A DNA stretch of 64,000 nt from Psychromonas ingrahamii 37 (GCF_000015285.1 NC_008709.1:3782001-3846000); one strand, 5' to 3'. Positions 19,539 through 29,015 are shown, counted from the stretch's first letter. Notes: generated by a model from the letters alone, not told the origin. Translations and numbers: made by a program.

Positions 19539-20160
19539 TATTGCCTTCTGATTTTTTATTCGCTCTAACAGTGTATTCATCTGCATTTTCACGATACACA
19601 TTTAAAATTTTATTTTTTGATAATAATTATATAATAACAGACTTATAAAACAGTTAGATAGATCCAAATCATGATTATAAATTGACATTTTATGTTGAGG
19701 AAATGACGGGTTTTCATTTATAAAGACCTCTAAAAATGAAAATAATGAAAATAAACTGTTTATTTTCAATTTGTTAAATAATTTGCAGTGTAAAATTTGT
19801 GCATCAGAGTTCATATAATATGCATAAAAACAGTTAGATAGTAAGGAGCGTAAATATTTTAAATTCTCCTTTTATTGAATCAAGATGGTCCGAATTGAGA
19901 ACACGGCACTTATAGCATCTGCACTGAAAAAACCTATTTATATTGGATTAGAAGATTTGCAGGTTTTAATGATCTCAAACATTCTTAAGAGATGGGGAAT
20001 CATGATGTAGAATGTTTTTTAAATTATTTTCCGATAAATAAGCCGGTGAGTTCAAGTACCCTAAATTTAGCCTTATGTGCAGATATTATGGTTGGGCATT
20101 TTCTTAAGCAGGAGATTAAAGTTTAATCTCCTGCTTAAGAAAATAGTGGACATCCATTAA
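19539..20160. other. spacer upstream of the BLUF-EAL operon
   Basis: AT-rich, with no convincing gene. It must hold the BLUF promoter. The direct repeat AACAGTTAGATAG occurs at ~19649-19662 and ~19829-19841. The outstanding feature is a 47-base palindrome at 20098-20144 (separate entry). Confidence 0.45.
20098..20144. repeat. 47-base near-perfect palindrome
   Basis: Two 23-base arms are exact reverse complements around a single G at 20121; the left arm begins ATTTTCTTAAGCAGGAG. It contains no T-run suited to a terminator. A palindrome this long with a one-base centre can form a cruciform and usually arises by inverted duplication. Confidence 0.9.
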
Positions 20161-20241
20161 TTACACTGTAACTAATTCAGGAAGAAGGTGATATGGGCTG
20201 TTAAAATATTAGCTGGATTTCATTCTTATTTTTCAATTGAC

Positions 20242-20276
20242 AAAAAAAATGGCAAACCCGCAAAGGTTTACCATTT
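20242..20276 (-). terminator. terminator of the left cold-shock gene
   Basis: On the minus strand AATGGTAAACC pairs with GGTTTGCCATT (one G-T) across a five-base loop and runs into eight T residues. It lies ~50 bases after the csp stop codon. A smaller hairpin, TTAGCTC/GAGCTAA, sits between (20290-20310). Confidence 0.8.
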
Positions 20277-20323
20277 TCTAACTATTAAATTAGCTCTGTA
20301 TGGGAGCTAAAATATCATAGAAA

Positions 20324-20533
20324 TTAAAGCCCGACGATACTGTCTGCTTGCGGGCCTTTTTGACCTTGGCTTACAGAGAATTCTACTTTTTGGCCTTCAG
20401 CTAACGTTTTGAAACCTTCGCTTGCAATAGCACTAAAGTGAACGAATACATCTGGACCAGATGCTTGTTCGATAAAACCAAAACCTTTCGCTTCGTTGAA
20501 CCATTTAACGGTTCCTTGTTCTTTATTAGACAT
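20324..20533 (-). CDS. cold-shock protein, CspA family (copy 1)
   Basis: A 69-residue single CSD domain, an RNA/DNA chaperone that melts secondary structure at low temperature. RNP1 is GFGFIEQ (KGFGFIEQ) and RNP2 is VFVHFSAI; both aromatic patches are intact. I start at the ATG at 20533, giving [20 protein letters not shown], with AGGA upstream; a longer reading frame from 20632 translates the leader and is not used. The conserved ~110-base leader is typical of cold-shock mRNAs, which are regulated by RNA structure. Almost identical to the gene at 23603-23812. Confidence 0.95.
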   Translation of the reverse strand: MSNKEQGTVKWFNEAKGFGFIEQASGPDVFVHFSAIASEGFKTLAEGQKVEFSVSQGQKGPQADSIVGL

Positions 20534-20758
20534 AATAATATCCTGTAATTTTAATGTGAGGTTACCTTCAAAAGGCTTGAATAGCGTAAAAATAGACTGG
20601 AACTTAAAAACTACAGAGCGAGGTATTATCAATAAAACAACGTAACGGAGAATGTAAAAAAAAGGCTTTCTTTCTTGCTGAAGATCATTTTACAGAATCT
20701 AAAATAAAAAGCAATGATTGCTTGATAAATGAGCTAATCTAGCTTAAAAAAAATATAA

Positions 20759-21387
20759 CACAAACAATTGAATGATGGCTAGAAAACAACCAAGCCAAAA
20801 AACAACCATAAAAAACAACCAAACCACCCATTTGTCTAACCTTTTAATTGGTTAACTCACTGTTTGTCTAATTCATTAACATGCAAAACCAGATGCTAGT
20901 GATTAGCCTTAATGGCATGAACTCAGGTATCAATATTGAAAATAGAAGTTAAAAAATAGAGGTTAAGAACTGGAGGCGCCCGACCAAACATTGTCTGCGA
21001 TACTCAAAGCTTTGCACGCTGAACTTATCCTTGCCACATAAAAAAGCACGACGTACACAACGGGAAATACAATAATAAATTTTTAGGGAATAAATTTGAA
21101 CAGCTTCAGCCGACTTTGAAGAAGTGAATAACAGGGATGTTATTCATAAAGTAAGGCGTATCAACCAGGAAACCGGTGTTGCACAAGATTGCGCCATAAT
21201 GCGCTTCTAATCATTCAAAACAGCGCCTGAATAAAATAGAGAAGCGGATTAATATTTACTTAATTAGTTAGGTACTAAGATGGACGCTCCCGGTATCGGC
21301 CTCGCAATGTCCAGTTATTATGACAGATCATATTTTGTCGCTAAGGTCGATCTTTGTTGCCGGCTAATGATGTTTTAAGACATTGCG
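20759..21387. other. repeat-rich spacer
   Basis: No gene. It contains a REP core CCACCCAT at ~20824, a family 1 copy (21033-21165) fused to a family 2 half (21163-21290), and the sequence GTCCAGTTATTA at 21310, also present at 12171 beside the other family 2 copy. The 3' end of the MFS gene begins at 21388. Confidence 0.5.
21033..21290. repeat. dispersed repeats 1 and 2, fused copy
   Basis: The first ~130 bases match 9229-9369 and the remainder matches 12056-12180, joined without a gap. This is the longest representative of the element in the window and the best query for defining its ends. Confidence 0.6.
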
Positions 21388-22653
21388 TCAGGACTGCTCT
21401 TCGGAATCTCGTTCAGCCTGCGCACGGTCAGCGGCCCACGCACCAGCGACCTCCACCGTTACCGGAGACGCAGTCGGAAGCACACCCAGATAACTCTCAG
21501 TTTCAGTCTGAGGCACAGCCGCGCGCTGTGTCATTCGGTAAAGCGCATAGAGCGCGATAACACCGAAGGTCACACCAAGCACTAGCCAGAACGCGAACGG
21601 GCCTAATCCATGCATCGCCCAACCGGTGATTAGGGGGCCCGCGATAGCGCCCAGTCCAAAGGTGAAAACAAGACCGCCAGACGCGGCTGGCATATCCTCG
21701 GCCGAAAGATAATCATTAGTGTATGCCAGAAACAGTGCGTAAAGCGGTGTTGTAACCCCACCGGCAAAGAAGGCAGCCGCCATTAAAGGCCAGAGGCCAG
21801 CACTAGTAAACCATGCGAATGCACAGGATATCGCTCCGAGAGAGGCCGCCCCAAAAATTAGCTTGCGCCTGTCCATCCGGTCCGAAAGCCATCCAATAGG
21901 ATATTGCAGCAATAGTGCTCCAGCAAAGAGCATCGCAATGAACAGCGAAATCTGCTCCGCCGAGAGACCGATTTTGGTACCAAAAACCGCACCCATACCT
22001 GATTGAGTTGCATAAACACTGCCCAGCAAGAAGATGCCCACGGTACCTAGTGGAGAGTTCGTAAAGAGCTGACGCAAGGGCATCGGGCGAGTAATCTCAG
22101 CCTTTGGAACCGAGGTTGCAGATAGCAGGATTGGCCCAAAAGAAATTGACACCAACATCGATGCACCAATAAATAGCACAGCGGTGCCTGCATCGCCCAA
22201 CGTCAATAACCCCTGAGCGCCAATGATACCCAAAGTCTGAGCGAGCATGTAGGCTGACAGTACTGAGCCACGTGTCTCATTCGTCGCAGAGTTGTTAAGC
22301 CAACTCTCGGCAGTGACATAAATGCCTGACATACAAAAGCCGACAATCACCCGCAGCACCGTCCAAACCCAGGGTTCGGTAACTAGTGGGAAAGCGATTA
22401 AACCTGCCGACATAAAACTACCAAGTGCCGCGAAGACTCGCACATGGCCAACACGCCGTATCATCAACGGACTGATACGTGCCCCAGAGAGAAAACCAAG
22501 GAAATATCCCGAGGTCACAATCGCCAGTTCTGCCGACGAAAAACCTTCTATCCCTCCGCGCAGGCCGATAAGTGTAAAATGCATACCGTTGCCCAGCATG
22601 ATAAAGACGATGCCGAGTAGAAGGGGCCAGATCTGAGCAAGTATTCGTATCAT
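21388..22653 (-). CDS. MFS transporter, YcaD-like
   Basis: A 421-residue major facilitator with about twelve membrane segments, like the YcaD/YcaD-related group. Landmarks are MLGNGMHFTLIGLRG in helix 1, GYFLGFLSGA in helix 2, ESWLNNSATNETRGSVLSAYM in the first-half loop and GWLSDRMDRRKLI in the central loop. The substrate is unknown. GC content is well above the AT-rich surroundings and the gene lies between the duplicated cold-shock blocks, so recent acquisition is likely. The start ATG has AAGGA five to six bases upstream. The hydrophilic C-terminal tail (~45 residues) is Ala/Glu-rich. Confidence 0.85.
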   Translation of the reverse strand: MIRILAQIWPLLLGIVFIMLGNGMHFTLIGLRGGIEGFSSAELAIVTSGYFLGFLSGARISPLMIRRVGHVRVFAALGSFMSAGLIAFPLVTEPWVWTVLRVIVGFCMSGIYVTAESWLNNSATNETRGSVLSAYMLAQTLGIIGAQGLLTLGDAGTAVLFIGASMLVSISFGPILLSATSVPKAEITRPMPLRQLFTNSPLGTVGIFLLGSVYATQSGMGAVFGTKIGLSAEQISLFIAMLFAGALLLQYPIGWLSDRMDRRKLIFGAASLGAISCAFAWFTSAGLWPLMAAAFFAGGVTTPLYALFLAYTNDYLSAEDMPAASGGLVFTFGLGAIAGPLITGWAMHGLGPFAFWLVLGVTFGVIALYALYRMTQRAAVPQTETESYLGVLPTASPVTVEVAGAWAADRAQAERDSEEQS

Positions 22654-23439
22654 GAAATTCCTTTCCGATGGCTTTGGTCTCGCATTACCTTTCTATAAAT
22701 CATTTTTTAGGCCTTATTGCTTTTGAAAATAATTCCACAGACTGAATATCGCTTTAACTGAAAATAGTAATATTACCAATTTCACAAAATTTAAATAACC
22801 CCATAGACAAAAAAGTTCATCTAATAAAATTTAATTTATTCACTTGTTCTACTAATTAAAATTTCGAGAATAACAATTGCTAAACAATTACGGACATCCA
22901 TTAATTACACTGACCATCATTTAATATAAAGACTCACAAATATCAGCCCTAATCAGCAGAATTTAAGTGTTTATTAAGGTAGCATCATTGAAAAGAACGC
23001 TAAATAGTTAGATGGGCTGAATTTAACGCGTTTTTAAATCAGAGGTTTAATGTAAAGATAGATGCAAGACATTCTTCTTGAAAATCCAATATTTACCAGT
23101 ATATTCAGCGTAAGAGGCTAATTCTTCTAACGCCCCCACCCCACTCTGATGATTTTTTCCAAAACGACTCGCGAAAATATGAATATAAATGTAGCAGTTG
23201 TATTTGACCTGTTGGGTGAGCTCACTGGGTATATGAACTTAAAGTATTCTTTGATAATACACGAGCTATCAACGCTATGAGATTCGCTTGTAAGGAATCA
23301 GTAAAAATTCCCTAGCAAAGCAATAAAAATCCTATAAACACCTAAAGATCCGTTAGGTGTTACTTCTTCATTTACCATAACGCCCAAGATATAAATTACT
23401 CAAAGGCTACCCAAACGGTGTCCTTTTTTTATCTATTAG
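22654..23439. other. spacer with family 2 repeat half
   Basis: About 790 bases without a gene. 22888-22983 matches 11960-12060. The remainder has no ORF with a ribosome site and no recognised structure. Confidence 0.45.
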
Positions 23440-23519
23440 TTACACTGTAACTAATTCGGGAAGAAGGTGATATGGGCTGTTAAAATATTAGCTGGATTTC
23501 ATTCTCATTTTAAAATGAA

Positions 23520-23554
23520 CAAAAAAAATGGCAAACCCGCAAAGGTTTACCATT
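23520..23554 (-). terminator. terminator of the right cold-shock gene
   Basis: Same hairpin as at 20242-20276: AATGGTAAACC pairing with GGTTTGCCATT, then a run of T on the minus strand. Confidence 0.8.
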
Positions 23555-23602
23555 TTTTTGATATTAAATTAGCTCTGTATGGGAGCTAAAATATCATAGA
23601 AA

Positions 23603-23812
23603 TTAAAGCCCTACGACACTGTCTGCTTGTGGGCCTTTTTGACCTTGGCTTACAGTGAATTCTACTTTTTGGCCTTCAGCTAAGGTTTTAAAACCTTCGC
23701 TTGCAATAGCACTAAAGTGAACGAATACATCTGGACCAGATGCTTGTTCGATAAAACCAAAACCTTTTGCTTCGTTGAACCATTTAACGGTTCCTTGTTC
23801 TTTATTAGACAT
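23603..23812 (-). CDS. cold-shock protein, CspA family (copy 2)
   Basis: A 69-residue paralogue of the gene at 20324-20533. The proteins differ at only two positions (Ser54 to Thr and Ile67 to Val). RNP1 and RNP2 are intact. It has its own AGGA ribosome site, the same conserved leader and its own terminator, so both copies should be expressed independently. Tandem cold-shock paralogues are common in psychrophiles. Confidence 0.95.
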   Translation of the reverse strand: MSNKEQGTVKWFNEAKGFGFIEQASGPDVFVHFSAIASEGFKTLAEGQKVEFTVSQGQKGPQADSVVGL

Positions 23813-24044
23813 AATAATATCCTGTAATTTGAATGTGAGGTTGCCTTCAAAAGGCTTGAATAGCGTAAAAACAGACTGGAACTTAAAAACTACAGAGCGA
23901 GGTATTATCAATAAAACAACGTAACGGAGAATGTAAAAAAAAGGCTTTCTTTCTTGCTGAGTTTTATTTTAAAGAATCTACAATAAAAGTCAATGGTTGC
24001 TTGATAAATAAACTAATTTAGCTTAAAAAACATATAATGATAAT

Positions 24045-24080
24045 GCCTCCCATTTTTCTAAAAATAATTATGGGTGGCTA
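24045..24080. repeat. paired inverted REP-like repeat
   Basis: GCCTCCCAT and ATGGGTGGC face each other across TTTTCTAAAAATAATT, forming a hairpin of the type produced by REP pairs. It uses the same GGGTGGC core as the repeats beside the RAYT transposase. Confidence 0.7.
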
Positions 24081-24136
24081 TGCAGTATCCTTATAAACAA
24101 ACCTATTTGGCTAGGAATAAAGACCCAAAAAATCAT

Positions 24137-24460
24137 GTAACCGTAAAATTTAAACAAATACAAAGTATGCCCACAAAGCCATACTCCATAGCCCCAAAAT
24201 CAACAGTTTGATGAAACTAGCGCGAAGACAATTGTAAGAAAATGACTTAACTGTTAATAATCGATTCCCCTTTTTTCTAACCCTAATTACCTGCGCCTAT
24301 TCCACCAGGTAACTAATGACAAAAACAGCCATCTATGGCTTGCTGCCAGTATCGACAACTTTTAGCGATTACAATCTGAACTGTACAAACAAGGATACTC
24401 TACTGATATTTGCTCTATATCGAAGTATTTACAGGGTGCCACCCTATTTATGCTCGCTTG
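24137..24460. repeat. ~320-base direct repeat, left copy
   Basis: Begins TGTAACCGTAAAATTTAAAC and ends GGTGCCACCCTATTT. It matches 25062-25372 base by base with perhaps 85-90% identity by eye. The two copies bracket the thioredoxin-like gene. Internal landmarks are AACAGTTTGATGAAACT, CGAAGACAATT, GCTTGCTGCCAGTATCG and TTTACAGGGTGCCACCC. Confidence 0.85.
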
Positions 24461-24487
24461 CTCCCAAAAGCAAGCGCCAGCGCGTCT

Positions 24488-25054
24488 TTAGTCGGTAGAA
24501 AGACTCTGTAAGGCGTCGGTGATCTCACTCATCCGCGCCATCGTCACCATACCGTGAACCTGCGATACCAGGTTACCGTTCTTATCCAGAACAACAATGA
24601 CTGCTTCCTCGCTATCGGACACCACACCTAGCGCTTCTTCTATGATCTGGGAGTTCAGAATCCAGGTTTGATCGTGGTACCGCGTCGATACCTTCTCCTT
24701 GGCTAGACCAATGGCGTCTTCTTCCGACATAAAGAACGGTAAATCGACGGCTAGCACGTCGCGAACCAGATATTTACTTTGATCTATCTTTGATCGCAAT
24801 GCGTTAACCCACTTCCGAGTGGATTCTGCTGCATTACGAGATGGTGTAAGTATGAGCAGTGTCGGTTGGCCTAACAGCTTGTCACTGTGAACTTTTTCAC
24901 CGCTAAGCGTCGTCGCTGTAAACGACGGCCATGGTCCATCACCTGCGATGGCGGATGGCCCACATAGCGTTAGCATCGCGAGGAGGGTTAGTGTAGTAAC
25001 ACGTCGGGATTTCGAGCACCAAAGTGCTATCAGTATAATTTTTCTGGATATCAT
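24488..25054 (-). CDS. exported thioredoxin-fold protein, YtfJ-like
   Basis: A ~188-residue protein with a hydrophobic N-terminal export segment (RRVTTLTLLAMLTLCGPSAIAG), then a thioredoxin-like fold: WPSFTATTLSGEKV, GQPTLLILTPSRNA, and a C-terminal VIVVLDKNGNLVSQVHG. The CxxC redox motif is missing (TPSRNA occupies that place), so it is unlikely to be a disulfide reductase. It resembles YtfJ-type periplasmic proteins of unknown role. I start at the ATG at 25054 because an upstream TTG (25090) lies inside the flanking direct repeat. GC content is much higher than around it, a sign of transfer. Confidence 0.7.
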   Translation of the reverse strand: MISRKIILIALWCSKSRRVTTLTLLAMLTLCGPSAIAGDGPWPSFTATTLSGEKVHSDKLLGQPTLLILTPSRNAAESTRKWVNALRSKIDQSKYLVRDVLAVDLPFFMSEEDAIGLAKEKVSTRYHDQTWILNSQIIEEALGVVSDSEEAVIVVLDKNGNLVSQVHGMVTMARMSEITDALQSLSTD

Positions 25055-25061
25055 CGGATTA

Positions 25062-25372
25062 ATGTAACCGTAAAATTTAAACGAAGACAAAGTATGCCCA
25101 CGAAGCCATACTCAATCAACTCCAAAATCAACAGTTTGATGAAACTCGAACGAAGACAATTATAAGCGAATGATTTAACTGTTAATAGTCGATTCCCCCA
25201 TTTTGCTAACCTCAATTACCTCCACCTATTCCGCTCGGTAATTAATAACAGAAACAGCCATCTGCGGCTTGCTGCCAGTATCGTCAACTTTTAGCGATTA
25301 CAATCTGAACTGTACAACCGAGGACACTCTACTGAGATTTGATCTATATAGGGGTATTTACAGGGTGCCACC
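25062..25372. repeat. ~320-base direct repeat, right copy
   Basis: Same orientation as 24137-24460. The thioredoxin-like gene fills the space between them almost exactly (~600 bases), so gene plus one repeat forms a ~920-base unit. The remaining bases to 25718 hold no recognisable gene. Confidence 0.85.
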
Positions 25373-25718
25373 CTATTTTTCCGTTACTCCAACAACGCTC
25401 GCAAACGGGAAAAGCAAGAATAATGAAAGCTTAAGTCTTCACTACCAGAGCTGCTGCCAATAAACTGAAATGTTGTAATATGTTAGATAGCAAGTCCACA
25501 ATTTATCATATTGGGAATTTGCTATCGTATAGGTAATGCATCCTATTCAATTCACTACTGATAGAGCAAAAATTAGATCTTAGCTCTAAACATATCCCCC
25601 TTTCAAGGTGCTTATACAGCGGCAGACAAACTACCCCTACAGTCAGGCGTACAAGCAGAGCTATACTTTGGGCTAAATAAATTTCGAGCCACTACAATGA
25701 CTCGGGCAGTTGATTTTT
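25373..25718. other. spacer downstream of the STAND gene
   Basis: About 350 bases with no ORF of interest and no clear terminator for the leftward STAND-like gene that ends at 25719. Confidence 0.4.
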
Positions 25719-28700
25719 TTAGCGCAAGGCTTTGGTGATACTCAGCGATTCCTCTTCAAGTGCAATAGCCTGGGGCAGCTGGTTGTTGTTTTTATAGCTC
25801 ATTGCCAAGTTGTTTAGGCTAGTGGTGTAATCTGCTACCCACACCTTTGGATTTTGTTGGAACAAGGCTTTTGTGATGCTCAGCGATTCCTCTTCAAGTG
25901 TAATAGCCTGGGGCAGCTGGTTGTTCTTTTTATAGCTCACTGCCGAGTTGTTTAGGCCAGAGGTGTAAGCTGTAGCACAGACCGTGGGATTTTGCAGGGG
26001 CAAGGCTTTGGCGGTGCTAAGCAACTCATCATCTTGAAGTGCAATGGCCTGAGGCTGCTGGTTGTTGTTTTTATAGCTCATTGCCAGGTTGTTTCTTCTT
26101 ATTGTATAACGCTCAGCCCACACCGTTGCATTGTTCTGGTACAAAGCTTTTGTGATGCACAGCAATTCCTCTTGAAGTGTAATGGCCTGGGGCAGCTGGT
26201 TGTTGTCTTTATAACTCATTGCCAAGTTGCTTAGGCTAGAGCTATAACGCTCAGCCCACACCACTGGATTTTGTCGGTATAAGCCTTTGGTGAGGCCCAT
26301 CGACTCCTTTAGGCTAGCGGTGTAACGCTCTGCCCACGTGTCAGCATTAATTTCAAACCCTTTTCTGAGGATGTTTTGCTGTGCATTTTTAAAAAACAAC
26401 ATCAACTCGTAATCAGTGGTATTCAGGCTTTGCTCTGGTTTATCATAAAAGCGTTGCTGTTTTTCTTCTTGGTTAATGACTTCCAGCATTAATTCAAGCA
26501 TCTGCTCTTTTGCTTGCGTTGTTTTCTCTGTTAGTAAAGTATCTAACAAATGCTCAAGCTGCTTATCGAGGAAGATATGTAGTAACGCATGCCGGTATTT
26601 GTATTTATCGTCATTAGGTGTATAGCGACTTAATATTTCATAAACCTCATCAATAATGGCGTAATGCTCAGATGTTAAGCCAACTTCCTGTTGGCTTTGA
26701 TTGATATGGGCTTTCAGTGGGTCAAGCAATGGTTCTTCTGTTTCTGCTAATGCTTCCAGCACTTTTGTTACAATAGTTGATGAGAAAGGTGCGCCTAATA
26801 ATGATGAAAACAGCAGGGTATTTAACGCCGCATTACCATGCCCTCCAAAGTATAATTTCAATAGATGCAGTCGTTCTTCTAATACCGCATAGGCCATTAA
26901 ATTAAAGCTATCTTGGCCAGCTGATTTTTCATAATGACTGAGTGAATCTTTGTATTTACTTTGCAGGATGGCAAAGGTCTCTTTAATAGCCTCGCTTACA
27001 TCCGTTATTTCACTATTGATACGTAATGGATTATCAACAATAAGCCGAGTAGTTTCATTCTCACTATATAGCTTGTCATCACAGAGCATGTTAATGCTTT
27101 CAATGGCAAACAGGGTATTTATCGCCATTGCATCGTGTCCTGCAATTTCACTAAAAATTGTATTGGTTAGTGCATCAAGTTGTGCAGTTTTACCTTTGAT
27201 TACCTGTGAAATGAGCTCGTTAAGTGCTTTTTTATCAAAGCCTGTTAGGTTAATGGTAGAGTGTGTAAGGAATGAAGTGTCTATTGTAGTGGTTATTGCT
27301 TGATGTCCATTTGTTTCAATCGCTTTTAATAATGCGATGCTATATTCGTGCAATGCTGGGTTTTCTAAAAGCTGTTTTAAGAGGGTGGCAGCATCACTAG
27401 GGCGAATGGTGCTGACAATATACAACTGCACTTTTTTTGCTAAGCAGGTCAGGATATATTCGCATGCGCTATTATCTATCCACTGACAATCATCAATAAA
27501 GAGCACTAATGGCAGGTTTTGATCACTCAGTGGTAGTAACGTGTTAATTGCTTTATCTAGGTTGTTAAACTGCTGCTCTTTTTGGTTGCTTTTTTTGTTA
27601 TCTAAGTCTCCAACGCCACCTCGCTTCATGGAGTCTATATTGCTGTCGACCATTAAACGTTCATGTCCTGTCATCGCTATGTTTAGGGCTTTCTCTGCGC
27701 CATTAAAAATAGTGCCGATTGCTTTGACGGCATTGTCTTTTGTTGCAAGAGCTTTAAAAAAACCAACGCCTTTGTCTCGCCAGCCTTTTAACAACTCTAA
27801 GCGAGTGGCCTCCTCTAAAATACTTTTTTCTAAGGAGCTTAGCCCGGTATTTGATGAGCTATGACCTACTTCATTCAACAGTGTCAGCCTTATCATTTTA
27901 CTTTCTTCTATCTGCTCAAGGTGTTTGTTAACCAATGCCGTTTTACCGATACCTGGTTCACCCGATACCACTGATACTGTTAATCCATCACACTGCTCAA
28001 AATTTGCTTGTAACTGAGCTAGTTCGTTGGTTCGTCCCACAAACAAAGAGGATTTCACCGCCACTTTGGGAATGTCACTGCTTGGACGTTCAAGCATCGC
28101 GTAGCGTTGTGAAAAACGACGCTGGTCATCAAGTAATCTTTGTTTTTGCTTTAGGTCATCGGCGACTTCACAATAGGGCTGAAAGGTTTGATCGTTATAG
28201 GTATAAACGACTGAAAGTCCCACATGTTTATCGGCATCTTTTTGGTGTTTTGCATAAGAAAGCAATAATGAGAGTATTGCTAAGGAATTATTGTCCAATT
28301 TATGCGGATTGTTGATATAGATAAGCTTGGGCGAATCAAGGCTAATGGCTAATAATATTTTAAAGGTTAGTTGAAAAACATCGTGCTTCGCACTTTCAGC
28401 AAACGCCTTTGATAAGGTGTTTAATTCTGTTTTTGCTGTTGCTGATAACTGTAATTGGTGATCACTTGTGTTACCAATAAAATCCCCCAGTGAGTCACCT
28501 GTTGTCTCTTGAATAAAACCTTCTATGCTACCTATAACTAAATTGGATACATTAATGTTCTCAGTCACAGTATCCACCAATAGTTTAGAGAAATAATCAC
28601 CGACTTCCTCAAAAACATAATCCACACCTTTATCAAGATAGGTACCAACAAACTCGGTAAGTAATCCCCCGGTGGCAACCGATGCGCCCGTTTTGAGTAC

Positions 28701-29015
28701 TTCTTTTAATGTGATAATGTTTTTAATGTCTTTTAGTTCAAGGCTAAGTTGGTCTAGTAGTGCTTCTAACAGATAAAATCGAGCATCTTGCTGATAACTA
28801 TCACAATCAATGGCAATGATATTTGTTGTATTATTACTTAATTCATCATCATAGATTTTTTGTGCCACAAGAAAAGGGAATTTGGCTTTTATGCTGTTGT
28901 CGAGTTGATTATCAAAATTACTGATATCGTTTTTGTTTAGTTCAATAAGCAGTGGGGTATTTTGAGACTTAACGAGATCTGCTTGGTAATTATTAGCTAG
29001 CTTTAGATTAGGCAT
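25719..29015 (-). CDS. STAND-like ATPase with C-terminal TPR-type repeats
   Basis: A 1,098-residue protein with three parts. Residues 1-~320 are an unfamiliar region containing a Walker-B-like LIYINNPHKLD (231-241), perhaps a degenerate ATPase. Residues ~323-530 are a P-loop NTPase opening SLFVGRTNEL, with Walker A GEPGIGKT (352-359) and Walker B LVLFIDDCQW (503-512), like AAA_16/STAND switches. A helical region leads to TPR-like repeats from ~930, unit 46-47 residues, with VWAERYT, LNNLAMSYKNNNQLPQAI and SLSITKAL recurring. STAND proteins act as ligand-triggered switches, including Avs phage sensors, but no effector domain is recognisable here. The start has AAGGATTG upstream. It stands alone at the island edge. 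Confidence 0.75.
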   Translation of the reverse strand: MPNLKLANNYQADLVKSQNTPLLIELNKNDISNFDNQLDNSIKAKFPFLVAQKIYDDELSNNTTNIIAIDCDSYQQDARFYLLEALLDQLSLELKDIKNIITLKEVLKTGASVATGGLLTEFVGTYLDKGVDYVFEEVGDYFSKLLVDTVTENINVSNLVIGSIEGFIQETTGDSLGDFIGNTSDHQLQLSATAKTELNTLSKAFAESAKHDVFQLTFKILLAISLDSPKLIYINNPHKLDNNSLAILSLLLSYAKHQKDADKHVGLSVVYTYNDQTFQPYCEVADDLKQKQRLLDDQRRFSQRYAMLERPSSDIPKVAVKSSLFVGRTNELAQLQANFEQCDGLTVSVVSGEPGIGKTALVNKHLEQIEESKMIRLTLLNEVGHSSSNTGLSSLEKSILEEATRLELLKGWRDKGVGFFKALATKDNAVKAIGTIFNGAEKALNIAMTGHERLMVDSNIDSMKRGGVGDLDNKKSNQKEQQFNNLDKAINTLLPLSDQNLPLVLFIDDCQWIDNSACEYILTCLAKKVQLYIVSTIRPSDAATLLKQLLENPALHEYSIALLKAIETNGHQAITTTIDTSFLTHSTINLTGFDKKALNELISQVIKGKTAQLDALTNTIFSEIAGHDAMAINTLFAIESINMLCDDKLYSENETTRLIVDNPLRINSEITDVSEAIKETFAILQSKYKDSLSHYEKSAGQDSFNLMAYAVLEERLHLLKLYFGGHGNAALNTLLFSSLLGAPFSSTIVTKVLEALAETEEPLLDPLKAHINQSQQEVGLTSEHYAIIDEVYEILSRYTPNDDKYKYRHALLHIFLDKQLEHLLDTLLTEKTTQAKEQMLELMLEVINQEEKQQRFYDKPEQSLNTTDYELMLFFKNAQQNILRKGFEINADTWAERYTASLKESMGLTKGLYRQNPVVWAERYSSSLSNLAMSYKDNNQLPQAITLQEELLCITKALYQNNATVWAERYTIRRNNLAMSYKNNNQQPQAIALQDDELLSTAKALPLQNPTVCATAYTSGLNNSAVSYKKNNQLPQAITLEEESLSITKALFQQNPKVWVADYTTSLNNLAMSYKNNNQLPQAIALEEESLSITKALR
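25740..26330. repeat. DNA-level repeats within the STAND gene
   Basis: Units of about 138-141 bases recur at least four times; GGGCAGCTGG or its variants start near 25773, 25911, 26052 and 26190. Identity is high even at third codon positions, so the array expands or is homogenised by recombination. Confidence 0.8.

Larger units (their letters stand above)
20161..20758. repeat. duplicated cold-shock block, left copy
   Basis: The whole block (terminator, gene, 5' leader and ~110 bases upstream of it) is repeated at 23440-24038 with only scattered differences. Conservation includes the non-coding leader and the terminator. The copies lie ~3.3 kb apart in the same orientation and enclose the YcaD-like MFS gene. 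Confidence 0.85.
23440..24038. repeat. duplicated cold-shock block, right copy
   Basis: Partner of 20161-20758. Differences cluster in the spacer between terminator and gene and upstream of the leader, while the gene and leader are nearly unchanged, which implies recent duplication or gene conversion. Confidence 0.85.

Noticed and set aside
20324-20632. 102-residue cold-shock protein
   Set aside because: The extra 33 residues translate a conserved leader; the ATG at 20533 has AGGA and gives the normal family N-terminus.
24137-25372. Integron attC cassette
   Set aside because: The repeats are ~320 bases in direct orientation and no attC core sites or inverted L/R boxes could be recognised; no integron integrase is in the window.
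25740-26330. Possible non-coding tandem repeat or CRISPR array
   Set aside because: The 138-141-base units are in frame within the STAND-like gene and encode TPR-type repeats.
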